Below are positions 53,161-62,573 of a stretch of 64,000 bases of DNA, in pieces. Below the pieces are notes generated by a model. The model was not told the origin of the DNA. It searched no databases and saw only the letters and a program-made list of their open reading frames with translations. Position 1 is the stretch's first letter. Every line of letters starts with the position of its first letter. The stretch is from Rapidithrix thailandica (GTDB taxonomy: Bacteria; Bacteroidota; Bacteroidia; Cytophagales; Flammeovirgaceae), in contig NZ_JBDKWZ010000024.1 in NCBI RefSeq assembly GCF_039710355.1, positions 51,652 to 115,651 on the forward strand, read 5' to 3'. Position numbers and translations under genes: made by a program.

Positions 53161-56100
53161 CTTCAATAAGGTTGTCTTCCAAATTCCGGTCGATACGGTA
53201 GCGATTCGGGTCAATCATGATGTATGCCGGCTTTTCGCTGGTCATAAATTGAATTTGACAGAAATCCTGCTGCAAGTGGAATTTTTGAATAAAGGTCATA
53301 TTTTGATTCTCCCGCTGCGGATAGTCCGAATAACAAGCGATTTCAATCCATTCGTTGATTGTTTCCTTGAGTTCTTGATGACTGTTATTTTTTAATACGG
53401 TTTTCACAGCCTGTACATCCAAGGTGACTTCGAATTGTCCGTTTTTGGGTTTGATTGCTACTTTTGACAATTTAAAATCATGAAAAACCACTCGCTTGAA
53501 CAAATCATCGATGATTGGAATTTGTGAGGTATCAGCCACTTGGTAAAGTTCGTTCAAAAAATCAATGGAAGTAGGTTTGTGCGGATAGCCAAATTTTTCC
53601 AGCATATTTTTAAGCACTGTATTCACTTTGTCTTCCCCGATGAAGTTGCGCAAAGCCATCATCGTATACAACCCTTTTCCATAGTAAACATATGGTTCGC
53701 TTCCTGTCACTTGATACAATGGACTTTCAGAAAGTTGATTATTAGTACGGGAACGCAAATAAATATCCAGGGCAAAATCTACTTCATCATTGCCACTGTA
53801 AGTTCCGTACATTTTTTCGTAAATGGCATTTTCTGAATATTGTGCAAGTACCTCTGTGAGCAACTTACTTCCCCGGATATAGTTAGGCTCTAAGCAATAG
53901 CCCCAGTATTGGTGCGACAATTCGTGCAGATGTCCCTTGGCAAGCTCATTCCGTCCGGAAGAAGATGCTTTCATATGAAACATCCGGTTTTCTACTGCGA
54001 AATGCATTCCCGGATAGGCCGAACCGTGGGATTGCCGGCTGGAAAAATAGGGAACCTCTACCACTTTGTAGGTTTTGAACGGGTAAGGCCCGAATTGCTC
54101 CTGGCAGTAATCAAACCCATGACGGAGGGCGTCTACAATCCGTTCATTATCGCCATGGTGGTCGGGGTGGTGATAAATGAGTAAGTCAATGCCTTGATGC
54201 TGATAACGGGCCAAGGCATAATCAGCTGCAGCAATGGCAAACTGCCGGGCGATTTTCCGGTCGGTTTTATAATGAACATAGCGCCTGCCTTTTTTCACCG
54301 TCTCACTTAGCAAATCGCCTACGGTAACAGCCGTTTGGTTTTCCGGTGTAGAAATGAGGGCTTCGAAATACAAGCCATCTTCGCTTTGCCGGGAAGGGCT
54401 GTTTTCCGGGTTCGTTTTCACCAGGGGAGCCAAACCTCTTTTTTCTCGCTCTTTTTCATTTTGAATCTCATGATCAGATAAGTACCCGAAAAAAGGAAGA
54501 TAATCTTCCAGCTCAAAGAATGTCCCGCCTTGCGTGATGTAATGTTCCCCGTCCAGGCGGTCGAAGGGCGAACGGGTAATGGTCACTTCAAACTCCAAAC
54601 GGGTAGTTTCATGAGGTTTTAAAGGAGTATGAAGCTGAAACCAATAGATCTGATCGGCTAAGTTTTCCTCCAGAAGTTTTCCGGCCGGGAGCGATACCGT
54701 ATGGCGAATACGGTTGATATGCGGCAGGGAAATCATCAGCTTTTCGATGGGTTTATCGTGTTTGTTTTCAACCAAATAATGTCCTTTTGCCTGGTATCGA
54801 TGTTCTTCCGGGTAGATATCTATTGCAACATTGACTTGCGTAATGGTAGGTTGGAGTAAATCTGCAAATTGAGAATACTTCTTCTCATACTCAGCCTTTT
54901 CGTTCAGCGCTTGTTCTTTTCCGGTAAATTTGCTTAACCCATTCGTTTGATAGAAAATATACCCCCCGCTTAAGAGAAACAGACCTCCAAACAAACAGAG
55001 AAGCATCTTTGATTTGGGGGAAAGTACTTCTGCTTTTTGCAGGTTGCCCCGTTTCCAAAACCGGATGGTCAATATCCCGGTAAGACCCAAAAATGCTCCC
55101 CAATACATATGGTACCAATTGCTGGCTTCGGCATGGTAGATAGTATTGGCCATGGCGGAAAAGATAAAATCAGGTTGGTAACCAATCAGTGTAAGAGGAT
55201 GGGTGAAAGGGGTATAACTGATCAGCCTGGGAAGCAGCAAGAGAATGGCCCCCAAAGCAATCCCAACGGCTTTGTTCGGGGCAAACCTCTGTATAAAAAA
55301 GGTCAAGCCTCCAAATAAAAGGAGTGGCAACCCAATGTTCTGAAGGGCGATCAGGTACAAATGCGGTTTGATAGCATAATATCCTTGAGAAAGTTGCAAG
55401 GCGATAGATGTAAGGCATATGGAAGCAATCAGCGTCAGGCAAATCATGGCCAATGCCAGTAATTTAGAGAGGTAAAGGGTGACACTGGAAACCGGAGTGG
55501 CATCGGTCAAAAAGCTGATTTTAACAGCGCGTTCGTTCCAATAAAGCTCAACCGTGAAAAATACGGAAATAAGCATGCCCAGATTTAGCAAGTCACTTTG
55601 AAAGAGTTCCAGAATCAACTCGGTGGATGGGTAGAACGCTTCCGTTCCCATACTTCCCCGGTGAATCCGCTCAAACAAAGTCAGGACATTGAAGAGCATG
55701 ATGGCTATCAGGATGATGAGAAAAGGCAGGCCTTTTAAGACGGTCAGGTATTCGATTTTTATCCGGGAAAACAAGGACAAAAAATGAAATTTCAGAGAAT
55801 TTGTCTTTACCGGAATTCTGACGTAGCGTAAGGGTTTTTTGAGGGTTTTCTCCTGTTTTTTGGGTTTGTCGGAAGCTTTTTGAAAGATTTTAAAAGAGAA
55901 GAACCGGTAAGTAACGGCAAACAACGAAAGCGCGATGGTCAGCCAGAAAAGACGGTTGTAAAGAAAGTTGCCGGACAAACTGGGCAACATGGTATTTTTT
56001 TGATCCACCGACCAGTAGGCAGTTTGTTGAAAAAGAGCCATAGGCCCGTAAGGATCTAACAAAGTGGCCAACCCTGATCCTTGTTCCAGCAAGGGATTGT

Positions 56101-56686
56101 AGGCCGCCATCAGGGGGGAATTCCCTAACAGGGAACCGAAAAAGTAACAGATATACACCAGGAGGATGACGATGTACAGGTAAACGGTTTTTTTGGTAAA
56201 AACCGCAGCACTGAAAATAGCCGCACTGCATAACAAAGTATTCGGGACCATCAAAACCAAAAATCCATAGGCATAATATTCCAGATGAAAGGGGCCGATT
56301 CGCTCCGGTTCTATTCCATACAAAGCCCCGATCATTGCCACGATGGCAACGAAATGTACCAACAAAGCCATCAAGAATAACCCGGTAAAGCGAGTCGTCA
56401 GATATTGAAACTTATCCACCGGAGTACAGAAGATTAGAGATTCCATTTTATATTGGTGATCTCTGAGTAGGGCAGAGGCGCCCAAAAAACCTACGACCAG
56501 TATAGTGGCTGTGGTGAGGATGGAAGTTCCGTGAAGAATGGCATAGGTAGAATTGATAAAATAAGCTTTTTCCCCGGCATTGCTCACCAGCACGGTTCCG
56601 TTAAGTATTGCTAATGCCATGACAATCCAAAAGACCGGTTGCCGGACATAATAGTTTATTTCAAAAGCCAACATCTTGTTAAACAT
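53138..56686 (-). CDS. ABC transporter permease fused to an M1-family aminopeptidase domain
   Basis: An 1182-residue inner-membrane protein. ATG 56686 is preceded by AAGGAGG at 8 bases, one of the few clear ribosome-binding sites here, and overlaps the ATPase stop by 8 bases. The first half (1-565) holds about 12 membrane segments in two ABC-2-like groups (FEINYYVRQPVFWIVMALAI; later ERAVKISFLTDATPVS). The second half (about 600-1182) is a gluzincin domain: a beta N-terminal part, then KGHLHELSHQYWGY with zinc ligands HELSH and a downstream Glu in SKLLTEVLAQYSE. The peptidase should face the periplasm. The pair with the ATPase is a recurrent Bacteroidota layout, probably for peptide export or envelope maintenance. 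The C-terminal codons run into a purine repeat. Confidence 0.93.
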   Translation of the reverse strand: MFNKMLAFEINYYVRQPVFWIVMALAILNGTVLVSNAGEKAYFINSTYAILHGTSILTTATILVVGFLGASALLRDHQYKMESLIFCTPVDKFQYLTTRFTGLFLMALLVHFVAIVAMIGALYGIEPERIGPFHLEYYAYGFLVLMVPNTLLCSAAIFSAAVFTKKTVYLYIVILLVYICYFFGSLLGNSPLMAAYNPLLEQGSGLATLLDPYGPMALFQQTAYWSVDQKNTMLPSLSGNFLYNRLFWLTIALSLFAVTYRFFSFKIFQKASDKPKKQEKTLKKPLRYVRIPVKTNSLKFHFLSLFSRIKIEYLTVLKGLPFLIILIAIMLFNVLTLFERIHRGSMGTEAFYPSTELILELFQSDLLNLGMLISVFFTVELYWNERAVKISFLTDATPVSSVTLYLSKLLALAMICLTLIASICLTSIALQLSQGYYAIKPHLYLIALQNIGLPLLLFGGLTFFIQRFAPNKAVGIALGAILLLLPRLISYTPFTHPLTLIGYQPDFIFSAMANTIYHAEASNWYHMYWGAFLGLTGILTIRFWKRGNLQKAEVLSPKSKMLLCLFGGLFLLSGGYIFYQTNGLSKFTGKEQALNEKAEYEKKYSQFADLLQPTITQVNVAIDIYPEEHRYQAKGHYLVENKHDKPIEKLMISLPHINRIRHTVSLPAGKLLEENLADQIYWFQLHTPLKPHETTRLEFEVTITRSPFDRLDGEHYITQGGTFFELEDYLPFFGYLSDHEIQNEKEREKRGLAPLVKTNPENSPSRQSEDGLYFEALISTPENQTAVTVGDLLSETVKKGRRYVHYKTDRKIARQFAIAAADYALARYQHQGIDLLIYHHPDHHGDNERIVDALRHGFDYCQEQFGPYPFKTYKVVEVPYFSSRQSHGSAYPGMHFAVENRMFHMKASSSGRNELAKGHLHELSHQYWGYCLEPNYIRGSKLLTEVLAQYSENAIYEKMYGTYSGNDEVDFALDIYLRSRTNNQLSESPLYQVTGSEPYVYYGKGLYTMMALRNFIGEDKVNTVLKNMLEKFGYPHKPTSIDFLNELYQVADTSQIPIIDDLFKRVVFHDFKLSKVAIKPKNGQFEVTLDVQAVKTVLKNNSHQELKETINEWIEIACYSDYPQRENQNMTFIQKFHLQQDFCQIQFMTSEKPAYIMIDPNRYRIDRNLEDNLIEGIGGLRE

Positions 56687-57572
56687 GTACCCCTCCTTTT
56701 TCATGTTGGTGTTGGTACAAAGTGGCAAAGTACACATCTTCCAGGTCGGCTTCGGCCGGTTCAAAACCCAGTTCGGGTTGGTAGTCGGCAAGTACTGCAA
56801 TTTGGGTTTTCCCCGAAATCAAGCGGGTAGAGATTACTTGCATTGATTGTTGGTAGTGAGGCAATTGTTCTTTCGAAATCATTTTATGCCAGATGTTACC
56901 GTTGAGTGCTTCCACCAGTTTATTGGGGCTTCCGTACAACTTTATTTCTCCGGCAATGAGAATCGCCATTTTGGAACAGAGCTGACGGACATCCTCTACG
57001 ATATGGGTGGAGAGAATGACCACGATGTTTTCCCCGATTTCGCTTAACAGGTTGTGAAAGCGGTTGCGCTCTTCCGGGTCAAGGCCTGCGGTAGGTTCGT
57101 CCACAATGATTAATTGCGGATTGCCCAACAGCGCCTGAGCAATGCCGAAGCGTTGGCGCATTCCTCCGGAAAAAGTATTGACCGATTTGTTCCGTACCTG
57201 ATAGAGGTTGGTTTGCTGCAAAAGCGCTTCCACCTGTTCTTTTCGTTCTTTTTTATGGAGAACTCCTTTTAGCACTGCCAAGTGATCTAGCAGGTTATAC
57301 GCTGAGATTTTGGGATAGACGCCAAACTCTTGCGGCAAGTATCCCAGGCATTGGCGGAGGACGTTAGGGTTTTGAAGGATGTCTTTATTGTCGAATAAGA
57401 TTTGCCCGTGAGTAGGCTCCTGAAGAGTAGCCAAGGTTCGCATTAAGGTAGACTTCCCGGCACCGTTCGGCCCCAAAAGGCCGAACATGCCAGGTTCGAT
57501 GTCAAGCGTGACCGACTTTAGCGCCTGAACACCGTTAGGGTAAGTTTGTGATAGATTTCTGATGGTAAGCAT
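56679..57572 (-). CDS. ABC transporter ATP-binding protein
   Basis: A 297-residue ATPase from ATG 57572 (a TTG nine codons upstream is less likely). Walker A GPNGAGKST (near 36), Q-loop LPQEFG, signature FSGGMRQRFGIA, Walker B LIIVDEPTAGLD and H-loop STHIVED are all present. A C-terminal extension of about 90 residues (LVEALNGNIWHKMISKEQ) follows. It drives the permease-M1 fusion, whose start overlaps its stop (ATGTTTAA). Its promoter faces that of the LytS-LytR pair, which may control it. Confidence 0.94.
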   Translation of the reverse strand: MLTIRNLSQTYPNGVQALKSVTLDIEPGMFGLLGPNGAGKSTLMRTLATLQEPTHGQILFDNKDILQNPNVLRQCLGYLPQEFGVYPKISAYNLLDHLAVLKGVLHKKERKEQVEALLQQTNLYQVRNKSVNTFSGGMRQRFGIAQALLGNPQLIIVDEPTAGLDPEERNRFHNLLSEIGENIVVILSTHIVEDVRQLCSKMAILIAGEIKLYGSPNKLVEALNGNIWHKMISKEQLPHYQQSMQVISTRLISGKTQIAVLADYQPELGFEPAEADLEDVYFATLYQHQHEKGGVHV

Positions 57573-57720
57573 ATGGTTCGTATTCCTAATTTGATCCAAA
57601 AGTATAGGATTTTATCTGGTTTGACCGATGACAAATGACGAACAACCATTTAAGCCTGTCGAACGACAAGTGCCGTTGTGAACAGCCGTTTCCCCGGTGT
57701 CAATTGCTTGAGGAAGATGC

Positions 57721-57749
57721 TTGAAAACAAAGCTAAAAATGTACATTTG
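57721..57749 (+). promoter_or_regulatory. Candidate promoter of the LytS-LytR genes
   Basis: On the plus strand, TTG (57721-57723), 18 bases, then TACATTTG (57742-57749). It overlaps the candidate promoter on the other strand, so the two units could interfere with each other or share control. Nothing else stands out in 57573-57928. Confidence 0.4.
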
Positions 57750-57761
57750 CTGTAATACAAA
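57728..57761 (-). promoter_or_regulatory. Candidate promoter of the ABC/M1 genes
   Basis: On the minus strand, TTTG (57761-57758), 22 bases, then TAGCTTTG (57735-57728), which fits the Bacteroidota -33/-7 pattern. It would give a leader of about 150 bases. Confidence 0.4.
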
Positions 57762-57928
57762 GAACGTGTCTTACAATGTGATTACTGACTAACAGTCAGG
57801 GTTGAAGAGTTGTTGTTCTTCTTTGTTGCCTTGACATGAATACTTTTGCGAACGTTGTGAAAAACTCTTATCCATCTTAAAAAATAGTTAAAGTACATCA
57901 TTCTTGTGAATGTTTGTAACTCCTTAAA

Positions 57929-58693
57929 ATGAATTCTATCCTCAAAATATCCCTGTTGGCGGGCGTTTACATATTGGCTTTGGTGCTGATTTACCAAGTG
58001 GAAAATAGTGATTTGATGCTGGTGTTTCTGTCTTTATCCCTGATGGTACCGGTGATTTACTTGGTGCACGACCGCTATCGACAAAAGGAAAAAATCAGTA
58101 AACTGCAAGAGGAAACCCTCAAAGCCGAATTGAACTTATTAAAAAGCCAGATCAACCCGCATTTTTTCTTCAATACCTTGAATAACCTGTACGGACTGGC
58201 CGTAGAAAAATCGGACCTTACCCAGGAGGTGATTTACAAACTTTCCGAAATGATGCGCTTCACCATTTATGAGGGACGAAAACACACGGTTTCGGTGAAG
58301 GACGAAATTGCCTATCTGGAAAATTTTATTGAACTGCACCAAATCCGTCAGAAACGGGCCGTAGATATACGTTTTGAGAAAGAGATTGAGGATGAAAAAC
58401 AACGCATCCCGCCTTTATTGTTTATCAATTTATTGGAAAATGCCTTTAAACATGGAGTGAATACTCTGATAGAAGGGGCTTATATCCATTTTACCTTGAA
58501 AACCCACCGGCATTTTATACATTTTGAAATGGAAAATAACTTCGAACCTTTGGAAAAACCTTCCAAACGGCCAGGCATTGGAATCGAAAACCTGAAAAGA
58601 AGGTTGGCTTTGTTATTTCCGGGAAAACATACCTTTACCAACAGCCGGCAAGAAAAGACTTATACCACCACCGTAACGATAACGCTCCGATGA
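57929..58693 (+). CDS. LytS-type sensor histidine kinase
   Basis: A 254-residue kinase. Two membrane segments (about 6-23 and 29-47) give almost no periplasmic part, so it probably senses the membrane or a partner transporter. The His_kinase core follows: KSQINPHFFFNTLNNLYGLA (phosphorylated His near residue 78), YKLSEMMRFTIYE, VSVKDEIAYLENFIELHQIR. The ATPase part has FINLLENAFKHG and RPGIGIENLKRRL. It overlaps the response regulator by 4 bases (ATGA), and both lie opposite an ABC transporter, a common pairing in which the kinase senses transporter activity. Confidence 0.94.
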   Translation: MNSILKISLLAGVYILALVLIYQVENSDLMLVFLSLSLMVPVIYLVHDRYRQKEKISKLQEETLKAELNLLKSQINPHFFFNTLNNLYGLAVEKSDLTQEVIYKLSEMMRFTIYEGRKHTVSVKDEIAYLENFIELHQIRQKRAVDIRFEKEIEDEKQRIPPLLFINLLENAFKHGVNTLIEGAYIHFTLKTHRHFIHFEMENNFEPLEKPSKRPGIGIENLKRRLALLFPGKHTFTNSRQEKTYTTTVTITLR

Positions 58694-59382
58694 AGATAAA
58701 CTACCTGATTATCGATGACGAACCGATTGCTCATACCTTGATAGAAAAGTATTGCAAAGAGTTGCCTTTTATGCACCTTATGGGTAATTGTTATCATGCT
58801 TTGGAAGCTATTCCATTATTAAAAACACAGCCGATAGATCTGGTTTTTCTGGATATTAAAATGCCCCGGGTAACGGGCTTTGATTTTCTGAAAAGCTTGT
58901 CGCAACCCCCTCATGTCATTGTGGTATCTGCACATAAGGAATATGCCTTAGAGGGATATGAATACAACATCACCGATTATTTGTTAAAACCCTTTTCTTT
59001 TGAGCGTTTTTTAAAATCCGTCCAAAAGGTAGTGGATGCGCTTTCCGATTCGGAAATACCTGTGAATCAGCCGGACAGGAGTATCTTTATTAAAGATGAG
59101 AAAAAACACCACCGGGTGGGTTTGCATGAGATTGTCTATATCGAAGCCAAAGGGAATTATTGCCTGGTAGTGTTGAGCAGCTCGAACATCATCACCCCGA
59201 TGAAGATTTCCGATTTCGAACGCTTGCTCCCGGCAGAAGAGTTTTTCAGGGTACACCGTTCCTTTATTGTTTCCAAACATTTTGTCAGCCTGGTGAAAGC
59301 CTCTGAAATTCACCTGGGCGAAAAAGTGATCCCGGTAGGCAGGGTGTACAAACCAAACATAGAGCGTATTTTGATTAACTAA
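58690..59382 (+). CDS. LytTR-family response regulator
   Basis: A 230-residue regulator. The receiver domain (1-120) has YLIIDDEP (acidic pocket) and VFLDIKMP with the phosphorylated Asp near residue 55; Lys is in LLKPFSFERF. The LytTR DNA-binding domain (about 135-230) has KKHHRVGLHEIVYIEAKGNY and FFRVHRSFIVSKHFV. It is co-translated with the kinase. Likely targets are the divergent ABC/M1 genes, by position. Confidence 0.95.
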   Translation: MKINYLIIDDEPIAHTLIEKYCKELPFMHLMGNCYHALEAIPLLKTQPIDLVFLDIKMPRVTGFDFLKSLSQPPHVIVVSAHKEYALEGYEYNITDYLLKPFSFERFLKSVQKVVDALSDSEIPVNQPDRSIFIKDEKKHHRVGLHEIVYIEAKGNYCLVVLSSSNIITPMKISDFERLLPAEEFFRVHRSFIVSKHFVSLVKASEIHLGEKVIPVGRVYKPNIERILIN

Positions 59383-59589
59383 TAGTAAGCTTACAGGATC
59401 GTTTCCCAAGGTTGGCCGGATGTTTATCAAATCAAGTGTGCTTTTCCAATCGTTACCAAGGCATTCGATAACTCTCCCGTAATCGAATGACTATATTTTT
59501 TAGGATGATTGCCAAAGAAACAAACCCATTCATTCGTCAAATTGACTTTTGATGGATAATTTTGCTTGAGTACCAAATTATATGTATAA

Positions 59590-60159
59590 ATGTATCTTGC
59601 CGATCACTCCTGTAAGTCCCTTGTAGTGGATATCTTAAGCAAGTCTTTTGACAAAAATCAAAGCATTCTCTATGTGGTAAAGGATGGCGTGTCAAGAGCC
59701 AGAAACATCCGGAAGTTGATGGAGTATTCTTTTAATATTTGTCTGGAATACGGGGAAGTGTGGTTATCTGAGGACCGGAAAGCTTGTTGCCTGATTTTAC
59801 TCCCGGATAGAAAAAAAAGCAGTGTGAAGCGTATCTTTTGGGAGGTGCAATTGGCTTTTCATATTAATGTGTTAAAAACGCTTAAACGGGAAGCCCGGAT
59901 CAAGAAATACCATCCCGACATACCTTTTTGCTATCTATGGTTTATTGGTGTAGATCCTGCTTCTCAAGGCCAGGGGATTGGAAGTCAGTTGTTGGAAGAA
60001 GTGATCCGGGAGTATGAAAAAAGAGAGCGGCCCGTGTATCTTGAAACTTCTACGTTACAAAATATACCTTGGTATGAGAAAGCCGGTTTTGAGGTTTTTC
60101 GTGAAGTGGAGCTTAGTTATAAACTGTTTTTGCTCAAAAGAGAGCCTTGCCATATCTAA
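59590..60159 (+). CDS. GNAT-family N-acetyltransferase
   Basis: A 189-residue protein with the acetyl-CoA-binding motif A in YLWFIGVDPASQGQGIGSQLLEEV (Q-G-Q-G-I-G loop near residue 135) and the motif B region LETSTLQNIPWYEKAGFEVF. The N-terminal half is the variable acceptor part. The layout fits acetyltransferases of small amines or peptides; no target can be given. It stands alone, 200 bases after the LytTR gene, and its stop codon lies within a terminator hairpin. Confidence 0.9.
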   Translation: MYLADHSCKSLVVDILSKSFDKNQSILYVVKDGVSRARNIRKLMEYSFNICLEYGEVWLSEDRKACCLILLPDRKKSSVKRIFWEVQLAFHINVLKTLKREARIKKYHPDIPFCYLWFIGVDPASQGQGIGSQLLEEVIREYEKRERPVYLETSTLQNIPWYEKAGFEVFREVELSYKLFLLKREPCHI

Positions 60160-60179
60160 AAGCAGGAAAGGCTCTCTTT
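60137..60179 (+). terminator. Hairpin spanning the GNAT stop codon
   Basis: AAAGAGAGCC (60137-60146) and GGCTCTCTTT (60170-60179), a 10-bp stem with the stop codon in the loop. Only a short T run ends the stem. Confidence 0.6.
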
Positions 60180-60204
60180 AGAAACATGTTCTTAGCGGAT
60201 AATT

Positions 60205-60912
60205 TTAGTGTCTACTATTTTGAATCACTTTCCGGACAAATGCATAAATTAAAGGGTTGGGTTCTTCGTAAGTGGAGGTGAGAGCCGGTTGAAACAAAGT
60301 GCCTAAAAAGAAGGGATGTTGCTCGACTTCAAATGCTCTGACTTGTCCATCATCGGATAAGGCTGTTATTTTAAGTCCTTGTGTTTTTAAGGTGGCTTGG
60401 TATTGGCAATTCAATCCGTAGTTGCAATAGTATCGCCCGGTTAGTTTTTCTTTTCGAATCGTATCAAACAAAATGGAATTTGTATTGACGAGGGTCAATT
60501 CTTCTTCTTGTTCTACCAGCGAACAATTTAATTTTGAAATTAGTAAATCGCTTGCATCAGGGTTGATTTCCTCATGGTCGGCATTGGCAATTCCACAGAC
60601 ATTTCTGGCAAACTCCAGAAGCATATGTTGAAAGCCTCCGCAGTTACCGAAAACCGGAATGTTGTGCTCCCTGGCATACCTGATGGCGTCCAATACATTG
60701 TGGGTGTTTTTATACGGTGAACCCGGGGCAATCCATAGGCCTGCATACTGATGGTTGAAGGCCGACTTGGCCTCAAAAGTATCCGTACTTACCCAATCAA
60801 ACCGGAGATCTTCCTCAAACAATTTTACAACTTGTTTTATACTGTCGTCTAAAGCTTGATGAGTGGAATGATTGGGGTTATGATCTCCTAGAATGGCAAT
60901 ATGATACCTCAT
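60205..60912 (-). CDS. CTP-synthase C-terminal-region-related (seleno)protein family
   Basis: A 235-residue class I amidotransferase-like protein from ATG 60912. MRYHIAILGDHNPNHSTHQALDDSI starts the domain, and VFGNCGGFQHMLLEFARNVCG carries the cysteine (C91) at the place of the glutaminase nucleophile. The end reads EQHPFFLGTLFQPAL, where true CTP-synthase glutaminases have FHPE: the catalytic His and Glu are replaced. This matches the separate family related to the CTP synthase C-terminus in which the Cys position can be selenocysteine; here it is an ordinary Cys codon. The role is unknown, and a redox function of the Cys is possible. The gene stands alone. Confidence 0.85.
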   Translation of the reverse strand: MRYHIAILGDHNPNHSTHQALDDSIKQVVKLFEEDLRFDWVSTDTFEAKSAFNHQYAGLWIAPGSPYKNTHNVLDAIRYAREHNIPVFGNCGGFQHMLLEFARNVCGIANADHEEINPDASDLLISKLNCSLVEQEEELTLVNTNSILFDTIRKEKLTGRYYCNYGLNCQYQATLKTQGLKITALSDDGQVRAFEVEQHPFFLGTLFQPALTSTYEEPNPLIYAFVRKVIQNSRH

Positions 60913-61073
60913 TGAAATAGTGTATAGTTTAAGTGGATAAATTTTTATCACTAAAGAAATCCGGTTCCCAATACCCAAGTGATGAATGTCCTTGCCGGGT
61001 CATTTACTTTTATGGCATTCATCAAGAATAGAATACAAAAAGGAGGGCAAAGAATTCTTTAACGCTCACCTAA

Positions 61074-62126
61074 TCAAGATTCGACCACTACCCAGTTAAT
61101 GTCTGCTGACAGGAAATGATCGGATTTGTTTTCCCGGATGCCTAAGAATCCGGAAACGAAACTCATAGAAATATTGCTACCCGAATAATTCCATTTGAAG
61201 GGAACCACAGAACGCCCTCTGGGAAAGTCGTCAAGTTTCGATCGGAAATCCTCATTCCCTTCTAGTCTTGGATTTCTTATCTGATCTTTTTGCTTGGTGG
61301 ATTGCGCTTTGATATAAGGGAAAAACAAAGAGATCCAACCCGTTACAAATGGGCCGCCCGATTCATTATTTTCTTTATAAATGGAATTCCAGAAGTCGCG
61401 ATCCGTTTCTCCGTTGATTGCCCGGATGATTTTTTCAACAAGGGGGTAAATCCGGTTGATCCACCAATCCAAGTGATACTGTTTAAGTGCCGTTAAGGCG
61501 GTTAATATGCTTTCATAGTCTTCCTGAGTACCCGTTATTTTGATTTCCGGAATCCCACATAAAGACACAAATTCGTAGTCGAAATAGTGGGACATAGTAT
61601 CCATGAAAACGATTTCGAAAGCAGTGGTTTCTTTGAGGGTCGAGGTTGAAAAAGTTAAGACGGTATTATCGTACAAATCTTTCCCAATGATCCGGTTAAT
61701 TTGCCGGGAGAACTCCGGGAAAATCTCTTCCCAAGGGTTTTCCTTACCTTTTGCAAAATCGTCTCTTTGTACCTGAAGGGTTTGCTTTTCTTCAAGCCCT
61801 GGGAAGCGCTCTCTAAAATACTCGGGATTGAGCTTTACATGTTCCGCAAAGCCCTGACAGATCAGCAACCATAGATGGTCGGGCGAAATGGCAACCGGTT
61901 TGTGTTGGTTAAATGCCATTTGAAGCATTAATAGAAAGTGGTTGGTACCAACCACTTCTTGATGAAGTTTGATATATGCAGGGTCATTGTTAAGCGAAGT
62001 GGCTTCCATCTTTCTGGGTGTCATTGTTCCCAAGAGCCCTTTTCCGGAAATTGTATTAAATTCCGTTGGGTTGATTTCCACATCAGCGGCTTTCACAACC
62101 ACACCCTTATCCGAATTTTGATTCAT
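61074..62126 (-). CDS. DUF4419 family protein
   Basis: A 350-residue cytoplasmic protein with the family core: NHFLLMLQMAFNQHKPVAISPDHLWLLICQGFAEHV (near residues 62-97), ERFPGLEEKQTLQVQRDDF, FSTSTLKETTAFEIVFMDTMSHYFDY and GGPFVTGWISLFFPY. The function is not established for the family. The ATG at 62126 is well placed. The next gene upstream (62211-62558) is 84 bases away on the same strand and may be co-transcribed. Confidence 0.92.
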   Translation of the reverse strand: MNQNSDKGVVVKAADVEINPTEFNTISGKGLLGTMTPRKMEATSLNNDPAYIKLHQEVVGTNHFLLMLQMAFNQHKPVAISPDHLWLLICQGFAEHVKLNPEYFRERFPGLEEKQTLQVQRDDFAKGKENPWEEIFPEFSRQINRIIGKDLYDNTVLTFSTSTLKETTAFEIVFMDTMSHYFDYEFVSLCGIPEIKITGTQEDYESILTALTALKQYHLDWWINRIYPLVEKIIRAINGETDRDFWNSIYKENNESGGPFVTGWISLFFPYIKAQSTKQKDQIRNPRLEGNEDFRSKLDDFPRGRSVVPFKWNYSGSNISMSFVSGFLGIRENKSDHFLSADINWVVVES

Positions 62127-62210
62127 ATGTATCTTTTTTATGATTATGGCCTGGTTTGAACAAAGGATTAAATTTTCAAAGATCCAGACCCCTATACCGT
62201 AATTTGAAAC

Positions 62211-62558
62211 TTAACCGAAAATAGGCATCTTTTCAAAAAAGGCCCTTGAAACAGTGGCCGAAAATAGTAAAAGACCGGTAAAAAAAATGACCGATGCAAA
62301 AATGCATTCCAAAAGGAAAAATTTATTCAGTACGGTCCGGTTTTCGGTTTTTAGATACCCCGTGAGTAGTTGCAAGGAATTTCTTGATTTCAGGTATAAA
62401 TAATAACCGATAGCAAGAAAGATCATACCCATCATACTATTGATGAAGGCTTGACTTATTTCGTTAAGCATGCTTCCTATGATGATAATTCCGGTCATAC
62501 ACCAGAGCAAAGCTCCGGCTAAAGAAATAACGCGATATAGTTGAGTTTTACCTTTCAT
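62211..62558 (-). CDS. Small hypothetical membrane protein
   Basis: 115 residues with four predicted membrane segments (about 8-27, 34-52, and two near 75-102) and a basic start MKGKTQLYRVISLAGALLW. No recognisable family. It sits between the DUF6882 and DUF4419 genes on the same strand, with a hairpin just upstream of it at 62574-62627. Confidence 0.65.
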   Translation of the reverse strand: MKGKTQLYRVISLAGALLWCMTGIIIIGSMLNEISQAFINSMMGMIFLAIGYYLYLKSRNSLQLLTGYLKTENRTVLNKFFLLECIFASVIFFTGLLLFSATVSRAFFEKMPIFG

Positions 62559-62573
62559 TTACCGGGTTTGTCA

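Noticed and set aside
53015..53395. A plus-strand frame of 126 codons over the pyrimidine repeat
   Set aside because: It is Pro/Ser/Phe low-complexity and lies opposite the 3' end of the well-supported ABC-M1 gene.
53138..56800. Longer start for the ABC-M1 fusion
   Set aside because: The added 38 residues lie inside the ATPase gene, while the ATG at 56686 has a strong AAGGAGG site and precedes the first membrane segment.
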